Shown here: piece by piece, positions 8,422-17,424 of the stretch
Position numbering within the stretch: the first letter of the stretch is position 1
Layout of the letters: each line of letters opens with the position of its first letter
From: Planctomycetota bacterium
GTDB taxonomy: Bacteria > Planctomycetota > PLA2
Assembly: GCA_021776735.1 (NCBI GenBank)
Contig: JAJFFH010000027.1
Coordinates: forward strand, 186,001-250,000
Length of the DNA: 64,000 bases
Direction: 5' to 3'
Program-made: the position numbers and the translations under genes
The notes under the pieces: model-generated
The model's database searches: none
What the model was told of the DNA's origin: nothing
The model's input: the letters and a program-made list of their open reading frames with translations, nothing else

Positions 8422-9873
8422 TCACGCGCCGCCTTCGAGGGCCTTGTGGGCCTTCAGGCGTTCGCTCTCGATTTCCTGGAGCATCTCGGTCGTGACGTCT
8501 CCGGTCGGGTATTGGCCGTCCATGCACGCCTTGCAGAAGTGCTGGATATCCGGATTGCCGTGCTTGGCGGCTTGGACCATGCCCTCGTCCTTGGCGTAGA
8601 TCAGGGCGTCACAGCCCAGGAATTCTGCGATCTCGGATTCGGTGCGGTCGGAGGCCACGAACTCGCCGCGTACGCTCATGTCGATGCCGTACACGCAGGG
8701 GTGCGTGATCGGCGGGCAAGAGGATGCGACGTAGACCTCTTTGGCGCCGGCGTCGCGCACCATGCGGATAAGCGCTTTCATGGTCGTTCCGCGCACGATC
8801 GAGTCGTCCACGATCAGGACTTTTTTTCCTTCGATCTCAAGGCGCAGCGGCGCGAGCTTGTAGCGGACCGACTTTCGCCGTTCGCTCTGGCGCGGCATGA
8901 TGAACGTCCGGCCGATATAGCGGTTCTTGAGCAGCCCCTCGCGCAGCTTCACGCCGAGCCCCTCGGCTGTGGCCTGAGCGGCCGGGCGGGCCGAGTCGGG
9001 GACCGGAATGACGACATCCGGCTCGAGGCCGCGTTCGCGCACGAGTTCGGCAAGGTGCTGGCCGAGGCGCAGGCGCGTCTTGTAGACACTGATGTCGTCG
9101 ATGAGCGAGTCCGGACGGGCGAAGTAGATGTACTCGAAGACGCACGGGTGGTGGATCGGCGGCACGACCTGCTTCGAGACGACCTTGCCGTCCGGCAAGA
9201 CGACAAACACCTCTCCGGGATTCAGGTCGCGCACGATTTCGGCGCCGAGCGCGTCGAGCGAGCAGGACTCGCTGGCGAGAATGTGGCTCTCGCCGCGGCG
9301 TCCGTAGACGATCGGCTTGATCCCGTACGGATCGCGCAGGGCGACTAGGCCTTGGCCGTGGACGATGGCGACGACGCTGTACGCGCCCTTGACCTGCGTG
9401 TAGACGGCACGTGCCGCTTCCTCGCAGGCCTCGGGGAACGGCGCATCCGCGCGCCGGGCCAGCCCCGCGGCGAACACGTTCAGGATGACTTCGACATCGC
9501 ACTGCGTGTTGACCAGCCGGTGTTCGTCCTCCTGCAGGCGCGTGCACAGCCCGGAGAAGTTCGTGACGTTGCCGTTGTGGGCCATCGCGATGCCGTGCGG
9601 CCAGTTCACGAACAGCGGCTGCGCGTCGTTCTCGTCTCCGAGCCCCACGGTGGGGTAGCGGACGTGCCCGATCCCCATGTTGCCTACGAGATCGCTCGCG
9701 TCCTCCTGGGCGAACGCGTCCTTGACGAGCCCGAACCGCTTGCGCAGGTGCATCCGCCCGTCCATGGTCGCAATGCCAGCCGCGTCCTGGCCGCGATGCT
9801 GGATCGCAACAAGACCGTTGAGGATATCGGGCGCAACAGGGCTCGGCCCGAGGATGCCGATGATGCCGCACAT
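8422..9873 (-). CDS. purF: Amidophosphoribosyltransferase
   Basis: 483 aa. It transfers the amide of glutamine to PRPP, the first committed step of purine synthesis. The start is set at the ATG of MCGIIGILG, because removal of Met exposes the catalytic Cys; the 30 in-frame codons upstream look non-coding. The N-terminal Ntn-glutaminase domain shows NHRGQDAAG-like and AHNGN motifs, and the C-terminal phosphoribosyltransferase domain has VLIVDDSIVRGTTM (PRPP loop). Cysteines in SSCPPITHPC and HFCKACMDG may hold a 4Fe-4S cluster, as in the Bacillus-type enzyme. No strong ribosome binding site. Hairpin repeats flank both ends. Confidence 0.95.
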   Translation of the reverse strand: MCGIIGILGPSPVAPDILNGLVAIQHRGQDAAGIATMDGRMHLRKRFGLVKDAFAQEDASDLVGNMGIGHVRYPTVGLGDENDAQPLFVNWPHGIAMAHNGNVTNFSGLCTRLQEDEHRLVNTQCDVEVILNVFAAGLARRADAPFPEACEEAARAVYTQVKGAYSVVAIVHGQGLVALRDPYGIKPIVYGRRGESHILASESCSLDALGAEIVRDLNPGEVFVVLPDGKVVSKQVVPPIHHPCVFEYIYFARPDSLIDDISVYKTRLRLGQHLAELVRERGLEPDVVIPVPDSARPAAQATAEGLGVKLREGLLKNRYIGRTFIMPRQSERRKSVRYKLAPLRLEIEGKKVLIVDDSIVRGTTMKALIRMVRDAGAKEVYVASSCPPITHPCVYGIDMSVRGEFVASDRTESEIAEFLGCDALIYAKDEGMVQAAKHGNPDIQHFCKACMDGQYPTGDVTTEMLQEIESERLKAHKALEGGA

Positions 9874-9958
9874 CGGGAAGGGGCGTGAGTCTACAGTCCC
9901 CCGGGGGACACGCAAGAGACAGGTTTTTTTGGCCAGGGGCGGGAGCAGTGTCTTTTGG

Positions 9959-9980
9959 CTCAACGGCTGACGCCGTTGAG
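9959..9980. repeat. Hairpin repeat CTCAACGGC-TGAC-GCCGTTGAG
   Basis: Perfect nine-base stem with a TGAC loop; same stem as 8363-8384, so purF is bracketed by two copies. Confidence 0.8.
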
Positions 9981-10004
9981 GCCGTGGGGGTGGGGAGTTC
10001 TTGA

Positions 10005-10031
10005 CCGGTTGGCGGAGGAACCGCTAACCGG
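10005..10031 (+). repeat. Hairpin repeat with AGGAA loop, copy 2
   Basis: Outer stem CCGGTT/AACCGG and inner GCGG/CCGC enclosing AGGAA. Same core (GCGGAGGAACCGC) as 8245-8263 (opposite strand) and 32498-32524. Confidence 0.75.
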
Positions 10032-10105
10032 TGAGTGAAGGCGGACCGTCCGCCCCCGAGTTCATCGCTTACCGGCTCACCCGCCAGGCGATCCCCCGCC
10101 ACCGA

Positions 10106-10119
10106 ACATCGCCGTCCGT
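10106..10119 (-). repeat. Dispersed motif copy (exact 14-mer)
   Basis: Intergenic copy just upstream of waaA; with AGC it extends to 10106-10124 and fits the 19-bp form. Confidence 0.8.
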
Positions 10120-10182
10120 TTGCTGTTTTCGACGACCACCCGCGTACCATCTCGACCCGTGCGCGAGGCGTTCTGGTTCGGG

Positions 10183-11436
10183 ATGTACAACGTCCTTCTC
10201 CATGTGGGAAGCCTGCTGTCGCTGCCGGTGTGGCTGATTCTGCGGTTCGTGAAGGGCCGGTATCGTGGGCAGTTCCGGGAGCGCATGGGGCTGCTTGATC
10301 AGGCGGCGGTCGAGGCCGTGGGGCGGGGCGGCGCCATCTGGGTCCATGCGGCTTCGGCGGGGGAGTCGGCGTCGGCGGCGCCCCTCGTGCGAGCGCTCAA
10401 GCGGCGGTTTCCGGAGCGGCCGTTTCTGTTTACGGTTACGTCGCGGTATGGCAAGCGCCGGGCTACCGCGCTCCTGGGCGACGACGTCGAGGCGGTTTGT
10501 TTTTCGCCGCTCGATCTGCCGCTGTTTTGCGCGCGGTTTCTGAACCGCTTCCGGCCCGCGCTCTACGTCATGGTAGAGACCGATTTTTGGCCGAACCTCG
10601 TGCGGCAGGCGCATCGCCGCGGAGTGCGGGTTGCGCTGGCGTCGGGGCACGCCGGGACGCGGACGGTGCCGCGTGGCTTTTGGCGGGCGGCCCTGCGGCA
10701 TGTCGATATGTTCTTGATGCAGTCGGACACCGACACGGAAAACATCGTGCGCCGGGGGGCCGCGCCGGAGCGCGTGCGTACACTGGGCAATCTGAAATTC
10801 GACGCCACGGATGGCCATCTCGATGCCGCCGCCGCCGCCGCGTGGCGTGCGGAACTCGGGTTTCCCGAAGGCGTTCCCGTCCTCGTCGCCGGCTCCACCC
10901 ATCCCGAGGACGAGGGACCGGTTCTCGACGCGATCGCGGCGGTGCGTCGGGCTGGCATCGATCTTCACGCCGTCGTGGCGCCGCGCCGCGAGGAGCGGGT
11001 GAAGGAACTTGTCGCCGGCTGTGAGGTACGACAACTCGGTTGGGTTCGTCGGAGCGAGGGCGGCGGCGAACCCGTGCTCGTTCTGGACACGATGGGCGAG
11101 TTGGCGCGCGCGTACAACGTCGCGGCCGTGGCGTACGTCGGCGGGGGACTAACCCCCGGTGTTGGCCTGCATAGCCTGCTCGAGCCGCTCGTGTGCGAGG
11201 CGCCGGTCGTGTTTGGGCCGCATTTCGGAAAGGCCAGAAAGATTGCAGGCGAGGTGCGGGCGGCGGGCGCGGGCATCGAAGTCAAGGACGGCGATGCCTT
11301 GCGCGAGGCGCTGGCCCGCCTCCTCGGTGGCGGTGAAGAGATCGACAGGATGCGGCAGGCCGGCCGCGACGTGCTCGCGCGCCACCAGGGGGCGGCCGAG
11401 CAGCAGGCCGAAGCGATCGCGGAGCTATTGGCGTGA
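10183..11436 (+). CDS. waaA: 3-deoxy-D-manno-octulosonic acid (Kdo) transferase
   Basis: 417 aa from ATG 10183 (MYNVLLHVGSLLSLPVWLIL), which matches the family's membrane-anchoring N-terminus; GTG at 10159 is possible and neither has a clear ribosome binding site. WaaA adds Kdo to lipid IVA at the inner face of the inner membrane. The GT-B fold motifs are visible: IWVHAASAGES, VETDFWPNL, LGNLKFD and the C-terminal YVGGGL...HSLLEP donor-site region. It is first in a four-gene unit; its TGA overlaps the next start (GTGA). Together with lpxB this implies a Kdo-lipid A-type LPS. Confidence 0.9.
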   Translation: MYNVLLHVGSLLSLPVWLILRFVKGRYRGQFRERMGLLDQAAVEAVGRGGAIWVHAASAGESASAAPLVRALKRRFPERPFLFTVTSRYGKRRATALLGDDVEAVCFSPLDLPLFCARFLNRFRPALYVMVETDFWPNLVRQAHRRGVRVALASGHAGTRTVPRGFWRAALRHVDMFLMQSDTDTENIVRRGAAPERVRTLGNLKFDATDGHLDAAAAAAWRAELGFPEGVPVLVAGSTHPEDEGPVLDAIAAVRRAGIDLHAVVAPRREERVKELVAGCEVRQLGWVRRSEGGGEPVLVLDTMGELARAYNVAAVAYVGGGLTPGVGLHSLLEPLVCEAPVVFGPHFGKARKIAGEVRAAGAGIEVKDGDALREALARLLGGGEEIDRMRQAGRDVLARHQGAAEQQAEAIAELLA

Positions 11437-12851
11437 GGTGGACATCGCTCCTGCTCTATCTCGCCGCGGCGGCGGCGCTGGTGCTGGTCCCGCCGGTACG
11501 CAAGCCGCGCTCTGCCAAGGTGCGGATCATCGAGCCGAGCGGGGCGGAACGCGACTGCGATCCCGAGTTCGCTTTCCTGGAGCGGCCGGACCGGACCCGG
11601 ATCACGCCGTGGGCGCCCGGGATCGATTTCGCCTATGCCGCGGCGGAAGCCGGCCCCGTCGGCATGGCCGGGATCCTGTTCCTCGTTGCGTTCGGCCCCC
11701 TGTTCGTCGGCCTGTGGTGTCAGGGCGTGCGCTGCGGGTTGCGACGCCTGCTGGTCACGTTTGCGCTCGGCGTTCCGGCGTGTCTCGCGCTCGCGTACGG
11801 GTCGTGTTTCCTGCCGGGGCGGCTGATCCGGCTCGGTCCGGCGGCGAGCGAGTGGGTACCCGCAAGCCTGCATACCCAGACCGACCGGACGACCGGCCTG
11901 CTCAGCCCGCGCTATCTGCTCGACTGGCACTACCTGAGACATTTCCGGGTCGTCAATATCTCCGACAAGGACACCATCGCGCCCGGCGTCGAAGCACGCA
12001 AGATCGCTCGCACTCGCCGCTACGTGCCGTCGTTGCTGGTCTTGGTCGGCGCGGAGTGGCACGGACATCCCGACCTCGTGCTGGTCCATGCGAAGAGGGA
12101 CTGGATCCCGCGCTCGATGCCTGCCAAGACTCGCATGAAGCGGACCATCGATGGTGTCCGGAATGCGGGGGGCGCCGTGATTCTGGCGCACCCGTGGGCA
12201 AAACTCGCGATCCCGCTGGACGAGGCGATGGCGACCGGTCTCGACGGCGTCGAAGCCGTGAACGGCGTGATCCACGGCGGGGCCCACGTCGTGCAGGCGG
12301 CCAGGCGGCACCAAAAAGCGATCGTCGGCACCATCGACTACAAATTCGGGCCTCACGTGAACGCGATGACCCTGCTCCCCGCGCGCCTTGCTCGCGACGC
12401 CGACGGCGTCGTGCTCGCACTGCGCAGCCGCCAGACCCGGGTGCTTTTCGCGGTCCCCGGCGGAGCCCGCACCGGCACGGCCTGGGCCGCCGGTGAGCCG
12501 GGCCTGATGGGCACCGTCAACGGACTACGTACGCTGCTTGAGACCTCGCGACAGAGGCGAGCGATCTGGCTGCTCTGGCTGGTCGTCATGTCCTTGCTGT
12601 GGCGGCTGGTGAGTCGCGGCGGTGCCACCGAGGGGCGCCTCAAGTCCCGGCGCGTCGCGGCGCTCCTCTTCGCGTTCTCGTGCCTTGTCGAATTCGCCGT
12701 GCCGGTGTGTTTGTCGTGGCAGGTCCGCGGGGCGTGGCGATCGATCCCCGTACCCGTCCTGATCGCGGTTGCAAGCATCTTCGCCGTGCCGTTACTCGCT
12801 TCGTCGCAGGTCCTCGCCCGCCACGCCGCGCGGCGCCGGGAGCAGAGTTGA
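11433..12851 (+). CDS. Membrane protein with a PHP-like metal-dependent domain
   Basis: 472 aa. The N-terminal third has helices at about 3-20, 75-97 and 104-124; the middle is PHP-like: SLHTQTD around H147, VNISDKDT at 175-181 and ILAHPW near 245; the C-terminus has further helices. PHP domains hydrolyse phosphoesters using His/Asp-bound metals. Here the usual ITDHDT is ISDKDT, replacing a metal-binding His by Lys, so activity may be altered or lost. The start is GTG sharing four bases with the waaA stop, and the end overlaps the CPBP gene start. No symbol is warranted. Confidence 0.65.
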   Translation: MRWTSLLLYLAAAAALVLVPPVRKPRSAKVRIIEPSGAERDCDPEFAFLERPDRTRITPWAPGIDFAYAAAEAGPVGMAGILFLVAFGPLFVGLWCQGVRCGLRRLLVTFALGVPACLALAYGSCFLPGRLIRLGPAASEWVPASLHTQTDRTTGLLSPRYLLDWHYLRHFRVVNISDKDTIAPGVEARKIARTRRYVPSLLVLVGAEWHGHPDLVLVHAKRDWIPRSMPAKTRMKRTIDGVRNAGGAVILAHPWAKLAIPLDEAMATGLDGVEAVNGVIHGGAHVVQAARRHQKAIVGTIDYKFGPHVNAMTLLPARLARDADGVVLALRSRQTRVLFAVPGGARTGTAWAAGEPGLMGTVNGLRTLLETSRQRRAIWLLWLVVMSLLWRLVSRGGATEGRLKSRRVAALLFAFSCLVEFAVPVCLSWQVRGAWRSIPVPVLIAVASIFAVPLLASSQVLARHAARRREQS

Positions 12852-13717
12852 ATCAACGCACCGATTTCTTTCTCCGATTGGGCGCCGCGTTCCTGATCAC
12901 GATCCTGGTCGCGCCGCTAGTCGCCTGCCTGTTTCCGGGCACGCAGGTGCACCGCGTTCTGACGCGAACGGGCCAGGGGGCGCTCGTCTTGTTGCTGCTG
13001 TTTCGCGCCGGCGATCCACGTACATGGCGGAGGCGTGCCATGGGTGTGGGGATGCGGGGGCCGCACCGCTGTCTTCGCCAGCTTGCCGGCGCGCTGCCCG
13101 CGATCGCTGTGTTCTCGCTGATCATCTACGGCTCGTATCTCTTGGGCGGCCGTGAGTTGCTCCTGCACGGATCGCGCCTGACGCTGGCCGAGCGGGCGCT
13201 GCGCGCCGTCACCGCGGCGATTGGGGTCGCGTACTTCGAGGAACTGATCGTGCGCGGCTACATGAAGGACGTGCTCGGGAATCTCCTGAGCGCGTTCCTG
13301 TTCGCGATCATCCACAACTTCAAGCCGATCGCCGGCAGCGCCCCCGTGGACGGCAGCTACGATCCGCTCTTGGTACTCAGGAACTTCGACGTGATCACCG
13401 AAGCCTGGTCCGACCCCTACCTCGCGATTCCGGGCACGATCGGACTCATGATCTTCGCGTTCATCCTCAACGACATGCGCGACCGGTCCGGCACGCTTCA
13501 TTGGGGGATGGGCTTTCATGCCGGCCTCGTGCTCTGCCTCGCGATGTACCGGCAGTGGCTTTCGGGCGCTGCCTCGGGGGCCCGCTGGCTCTATGGTGGA
13601 TCGCGGCTCTACGATGGCGCACTCGGTATTGGGGCGCTCCTGGCGTGCTGGGCGGCTGTCCGATTCGCGCCGCGGCCGAATTGGCTGAAACACAAAGGGG
13701 CCGACAAGCGACAATAG
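12848..13717 (+). CDS. CPBP family intramembrane metalloprotease
   Basis: 289 aa from TTG 12848, which overlaps the previous stop (TTGA) and has GGGAG eight bases upstream. The family signature is clear: EELIVRGY at 131-138 (EExxxR), FAIIHNF at 152-158 (second motif with His) and HWGMGFHAG near 220 (third motif). Several transmembrane helices surround these. CPBP proteins (Rce1/CAAX protease relatives) cleave substrates within or next to the membrane. The gene ends five bases before the membrane-anchored sigma factor gene, making that protein a candidate substrate; this is inference from position only. Confidence 0.85.
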   Translation: MNQRTDFFLRLGAAFLITILVAPLVACLFPGTQVHRVLTRTGQGALVLLLLFRAGDPRTWRRRAMGVGMRGPHRCLRQLAGALPAIAVFSLIIYGSYLLGGRELLLHGSRLTLAERALRAVTAAIGVAYFEELIVRGYMKDVLGNLLSAFLFAIIHNFKPIAGSAPVDGSYDPLLVLRNFDVITEAWSDPYLAIPGTIGLMIFAFILNDMRDRSGTLHWGMGFHAGLVLCLAMYRQWLSGAASGARWLYGGSRLYDGALGIGALLACWAAVRFAPRPNWLKHKGADKRQ

Positions 13718-13722
13718 AGCGG

Positions 13723-16700
13723 ATGTCTGACGCTCCGTCGCACCTTGAGGAACTGCTCCGGCACCGCGATTTCGTGCGGCGGCTGGCCCGGCGCCTCGTG
13801 CGGGACGAGGCTCGCGCCGACGACGTAGTGCAAGACACCTACGTCGCTGCCCTTCGCAATCCGCCGCGGCATGCGGGCGCGCTGCGCGCGTGGTTGGCTT
13901 CCGTCGTGCGCAAGATCGCGTTTACGCAGCGCCGCGCGGAGCGGCGACGAGAGGATCGCGAGGAGCACGCGCCGCCGGCGCGCGAGCTGCCGTCTCCTGC
14001 GGAAGCCGCGGAGAAGGCGCAGTGGCACCAGCGCGTCGTTAACGCCGTGATGGAGCTGTCCGATCCCTATCGGGCGACGCTTCTGTTGCGTTACTTCGAG
14101 GACCTGAACAGCAGCGAGATCGCGGACGTGCATGGCGTCCCCGCCGCGACCGTGCGAACCCGGATCAAACGGGGGTTGGAGCAGTTGCGCGAGCGGATGG
14201 ATCGCGACGCCGCCGGTAACCGCGCCACCTGGATGCACGGCCTGTTGTTCCTGGGCTGGCGTCGCGACGAACTGGCCGCCGCAACGCGTGCGGTCCAGCG
14301 ACCGACTCCCGCGCCGCTGGCTCCGCTGGCGATCGCCGGTGCGGTAGTCGGAATCATCGCCGTCCTTGGCTTCTTGTTCTGGGCCTCCGGTTCTCGCAAC
14401 GATGCGGGCACACCGCGCGTGACACCCCAAGTGGAGTCGCCGCGCGGCGACGCGCCTACCTCGACGTCCGGCGTCTTCGTTCACGCTCCGCGGCCCGCGG
14501 GTGTGCCGCTCGACGTCACCGTGTTGGGGGCGGGGCGACCGGTCGCGGACGCACTCGTCGTGCTCGCGCGGCGCCGGGGTCATCCGTGGCGGTTTTCGCC
14601 GGGCGACCGCTGGGTCGAATGGGATCGCGGTCGCACGGACGAGGCCGGCGTGGCGCGTTTCTTGCCGGCGCCGAGCGGTTATGTCCGCGTGTTCGCTGTG
14701 GGCGATGGATTCGCCCGTGGTGTTGCCACGGTTTTTCGTCCACGCGAACTCGAGTATCCCGTGGTCGTCGAGCTGCAACCGGAGCGTGCGGTCGCATTCC
14801 ACGTCACCGATGCGCGGACCGGACGGCCCCTCGTCGGGGCGCGGGTTCACCTCCACGATTGGATGCCGGCAGCCGCGGCCGAGACCGGCGCAGACGGCGC
14901 AGGCGTCCTGTTGGGCGTACCCGCGGACGGTCGCTGCCTCCTGCGCGCCACGGCGGTCGGTTATGCCCCGGGCACGCCTCGCGCGCCGCCCGAGACCGGC
15001 GTGCTCGAACTTCGCCTGGAGCCGCAGGGGCGCACGCTGCGTTGGAGCGCGCGGCATGGACCCCGGGACGGGAGCGCCGTCGTCGTGCGGAGACTGACCG
15101 AGGCCACAGGTCGCCCCGGGCGGCTCGACAACGGCATGGTCGTCGCGGCGGGATTCTCGCCGGGGCTTGTGCCGGAGCTGTTGGCGATCGCGCCGGACGG
15201 TTCGTTCGCACGACTCTCCGCGCCGGAGGCGCCCCCCGACCGCGCCGTGGGCTCAACCACGTTCGCGCATCCGCCGCGCCTGACCGTGACTGTGCGCGAT
15301 GGGAGCGGGCCGGTCGATGGGATCGACGTGCGGCTGGTCGGGGCGTCCGGACACACCATCCATCCGGTGGGCCGCACCGGGCCCGATGGACGCGCAATCC
15401 TGCCGGTCTATGCCGCAGATGCCGTGGAGTTGCGGGTGCGCGACGGCCGGCACGCGGTCTTTCGTGCCGCCGGCCGTTTCGATCCCGCCTCGGGCGACGC
15501 GACCCTGGATGTGGCGTTGGCGCCGGGCCGCGAAGTTGTGCTGGCGATTCGCCACGGCTTTCCACCCGGTACCGAGATTCTCGCGGACCGCACGCTCGTG
15601 GCGGCGCAACGGATGGCGTCGGACGCGCGGCGTTTTCGCGTACGCGGTCCGGGTCCGGTCGCGGTGCATGTTCTCGCGCCCGGCTACTTGCCCGCCACGC
15701 GTCTCGTCGATCCGAGCGAAGCCGAGATCGCACGTCTCGACATCGAGCTCCAGCGGGGCAGCCGACTCGCCGTGCAGGTCGTGCGTCGATCGACGCGCCA
15801 ACCCTACCGACTTGACGTGGTGCTCGCGCAAACCGCAACGCCAGGGGAGGGGGTTCCGGGGGAGGGGAGCACTACGGAGGGGAATTCTCCGGCAGAGAAC
15901 ACGACAGCCGGGAACACGGCCGAGCCGAGGCCGGCCTTGCGGCGTGGACCATGGCAGTTCCGGCTCTATGTCGGGCCGGACGGAGTCGTGCGCGAGACGA
16001 TGCTGCCGCCTGGCTACTATCGCGTGCGCGACCGCGTGACCGGTGTCTTGTCCAAGGTCTTTCGCGCGGGGCGGCAGCCCGTACAGGTCAGGATGGATCT
16101 GTCGCGTGCGTGGCCGCCGGCACCGCTCGTGGTCCGGGGCCGTGTCGCGAGCGTGCGTGGCCTCGACCTGGCCGCTGCCCACGTCATCGTGACCTCTCCA
16201 AACGGCGTACGCGAAGACCGATCCAGAGAGCGGCAGCTCGTGCGCGTCGGTTCCGACGGCTCGTTTTCGTTCGATTGGGAGGACCGGCCGATTCGGATTG
16301 CCGTCCGCCATCCCTACGCGGCGCCGGGCCACGCCGTGACGCTGACCACTCCGCGCGACGACCTCGTCCTCGAGTTGGTACCGCATCGCGCGCGGATCCG
16401 GCTGGATCCCGCGCCATCGCCCCCGGTCGAGTACGAAACGGCCCCGCGGGTCCGCCTGCCGGGTGCCGGACGCACGTTTGACGCCGTTTTGGAAGGTGGC
16501 GTGCTGCGCTTCGCGGGCTTCGAGCCCGGCCGCGCGACGGTCTTGATCGATGTCGCGGGTTTCGCGCCCGCGCAGCTGCGCGACATCGACCTTCGCCCGG
16601 GCGAAACGGACTTGGGCACCCTCGCGTTGCGCCGCGGTTCGCGCCTTCGGGTGCGCGTGATCGGCCGTGCGGGCGAGCCGCTGCCGTCCTTGATCGTGTC

Positions 16701-16887
16701 GGCACAGGGACCGGGCTACCAGCGCTCGTTGCATACGGGCGGGCGCGCGGCGGCGACGTTGGAGGGCCTGGGTCGTGGGCGATTCCGCGTGACCGCCTGG
16801 GAGAGTCCGGGCGGCTTCCGGGTGTTTAGGACGACTATCGAGTCCGACGGCGAGTCCCGTCACGACGTTGAAATCGACCTCCGCTGA
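13723..16887 (+). CDS. ECF-type sigma factor fused to a membrane helix and large beta-sandwich repeat region
   Basis: 1054 aa. Residues about 10-75 are sigma region 2 (DDVVQDTYVAAL; LRAWLASVVRK) and 104-157 sigma region 4 with a helix-turn-helix (SEIADVHGVPAATVRTRIKRG). A strong transmembrane helix follows at about 199-222, then some 830 residues of Pro/Arg-rich beta-sandwich repeats of the carboxypeptidase-regulatory type. Predicted topology places the sigma domain in the cytoplasm and the repeats in the periplasm. The start at ATG 13723 lies five bases after the CPBP stop; upstream in-frame codons overlap that gene and are not used. No anti-sigma gene is adjacent. Sigma factors with long C-terminal extensions are known in Planctomycetes. 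A direct sensor released by proteolysis is a plausible model, untested. Confidence 0.85.
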   Translation: MSDAPSHLEELLRHRDFVRRLARRLVRDEARADDVVQDTYVAALRNPPRHAGALRAWLASVVRKIAFTQRRAERRREDREEHAPPARELPSPAEAAEKAQWHQRVVNAVMELSDPYRATLLLRYFEDLNSSEIADVHGVPAATVRTRIKRGLEQLRERMDRDAAGNRATWMHGLLFLGWRRDELAAATRAVQRPTPAPLAPLAIAGAVVGIIAVLGFLFWASGSRNDAGTPRVTPQVESPRGDAPTSTSGVFVHAPRPAGVPLDVTVLGAGRPVADALVVLARRRGHPWRFSPGDRWVEWDRGRTDEAGVARFLPAPSGYVRVFAVGDGFARGVATVFRPRELEYPVVVELQPERAVAFHVTDARTGRPLVGARVHLHDWMPAAAAETGADGAGVLLGVPADGRCLLRATAVGYAPGTPRAPPETGVLELRLEPQGRTLRWSARHGPRDGSAVVVRRLTEATGRPGRLDNGMVVAAGFSPGLVPELLAIAPDGSFARLSAPEAPPDRAVGSTTFAHPPRLTVTVRDGSGPVDGIDVRLVGASGHTIHPVGRTGPDGRAILPVYAADAVELRVRDGRHAVFRAAGRFDPASGDATLDVALAPGREVVLAIRHGFPPGTEILADRTLVAAQRMASDARRFRVRGPGPVAVHVLAPGYLPATRLVDPSEAEIARLDIELQRGSRLAVQVVRRSTRQPYRLDVVLAQTATPGEGVPGEGSTTEGNSPAENTTAGNTAEPRPALRRGPWQFRLYVGPDGVVRETMLPPGYYRVRDRVTGVLSKVFRAGRQPVQVRMDLSRAWPPAPLVVRGRVASVRGLDLAAAHVIVTSPNGVREDRSRERQLVRVGSDGSFSFDWEDRPIRIAVRHPYAAPGHAVTLTTPRDDLVLELVPHRARIRLDPAPSPPVEYETAPRVRLPGAGRTFDAVLEGGVLRFAGFEPGRATVLIDVAGFAPAQLRDIDLRPGETDLGTLALRRGSRLRVRVIGRAGEPLPSLIVSAQGPGYQRSLHTGGRAAATLEGLGRGRFRVTAWESPGGFRVFRTTIESDGESRHDVEIDLR

Positions 16888-16908
16888 GAGCGCGCGAAGT
16901 GCGCTCTC
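16886..16908. terminator. Candidate bidirectional terminator hairpin
   Basis: GAGAGCGC/GCGCTCTC stem with a 7-base loop lies exactly between the convergent sigma-fusion and GNAT genes and overlaps both stop codons' surroundings. No long T-run. Confidence 0.5.
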
Positions 16909-17408
16909 TAGGGTCGTTCGATCGCCATGAGATATTCGGATTCGCCGTCCTCGTCGGTGACGGTACGGACGTAGGCGAATCCGCACTTCTCGAAGCAGCG
17001 GATGGCCCGTTTGTTGTCCGGGGACGGTCCGATGAGGCAACGTCGGGCGTTGAAACGGTCGAACACGATTGCTTCAAGCGCGGCCTTCAGGACGCGTGTT
17101 CCAAGACCGCGTCCGATGTCGGCGTCATTTCCGAGGAAGATGTCGAGGCCGCAATCGCCGGGTCGTCCCGCCACCAGGCGACAGTAATCCGGATAGTCGC
17201 GGATCAGGTAGCACTGAACAAAGCCGATCGGTTTCTCATCGAGCGTGGCGACGAGATGGGTTGTCGCCGAGTGTGCGTGGCCGTACTTGCCGCGCAGCGC
17301 CTCGATGGTGGATGGCTCTTTCGCGTACCAGCGCAAGGCCTCGCCGCTGTTGAGCCACTCGTGGAGGACAGACACCTCGGCCTCGCCGATGCTCCTGAAC
17401 GCGATCAT
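16908..17408 (-). CDS. GNAT family N-acetyltransferase
   Basis: 166 aa. The acetyl-CoA binding region is visible as GLDIFLGNDADIGRGLGTRVLKAA (about 87-110; the R/Q-x-x-G-x-G/A loop is GRGLGT), with PDNKRAIRCFEKCGF near 130-144 in motif B. The start and the LHEWLNSGEALRWY segment resemble AAC(6')-type acetyltransferases, but substrate cannot be assigned and resistance is not implied. It lies 16 bases after the nitronate monooxygenase-like gene and is last of a minus-strand run. Confidence 0.8.
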   Translation of the reverse strand: MIAFRSIGEAEVSVLHEWLNSGEALRWYAKEPSTIEALRGKYGHAHSATTHLVATLDEKPIGFVQCYLIRDYPDYCRLVAGRPGDCGLDIFLGNDADIGRGLGTRVLKAALEAIVFDRFNARRCLIGPSPDNKRAIRCFEKCGFAYVRTVTDEDGESEYLMAIERP

Positions 17409-17424
17409 GACAACGCGGCGATGC

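Larger units (their letters stand above)
9874..10182. other. Divergent purF-waaA intergenic region
   Basis: About 300 bp that must contain promoters for both genes. It contains the hairpin repeats at 9959-9980 and 10005-10031, a GGCGGA/TCCGCC stem at 10045-10059, and an exact dispersed-motif copy at 10106-10119. I see no convincing -35/-10 pair and no purine riboswitch core. Confidence 0.55.

Noticed and set aside
15253-17040. 595-residue minus-strand frame under the sigma-factor fusion
   Set aside because: No protein-like features and fully explained by the gene on the plus strand.
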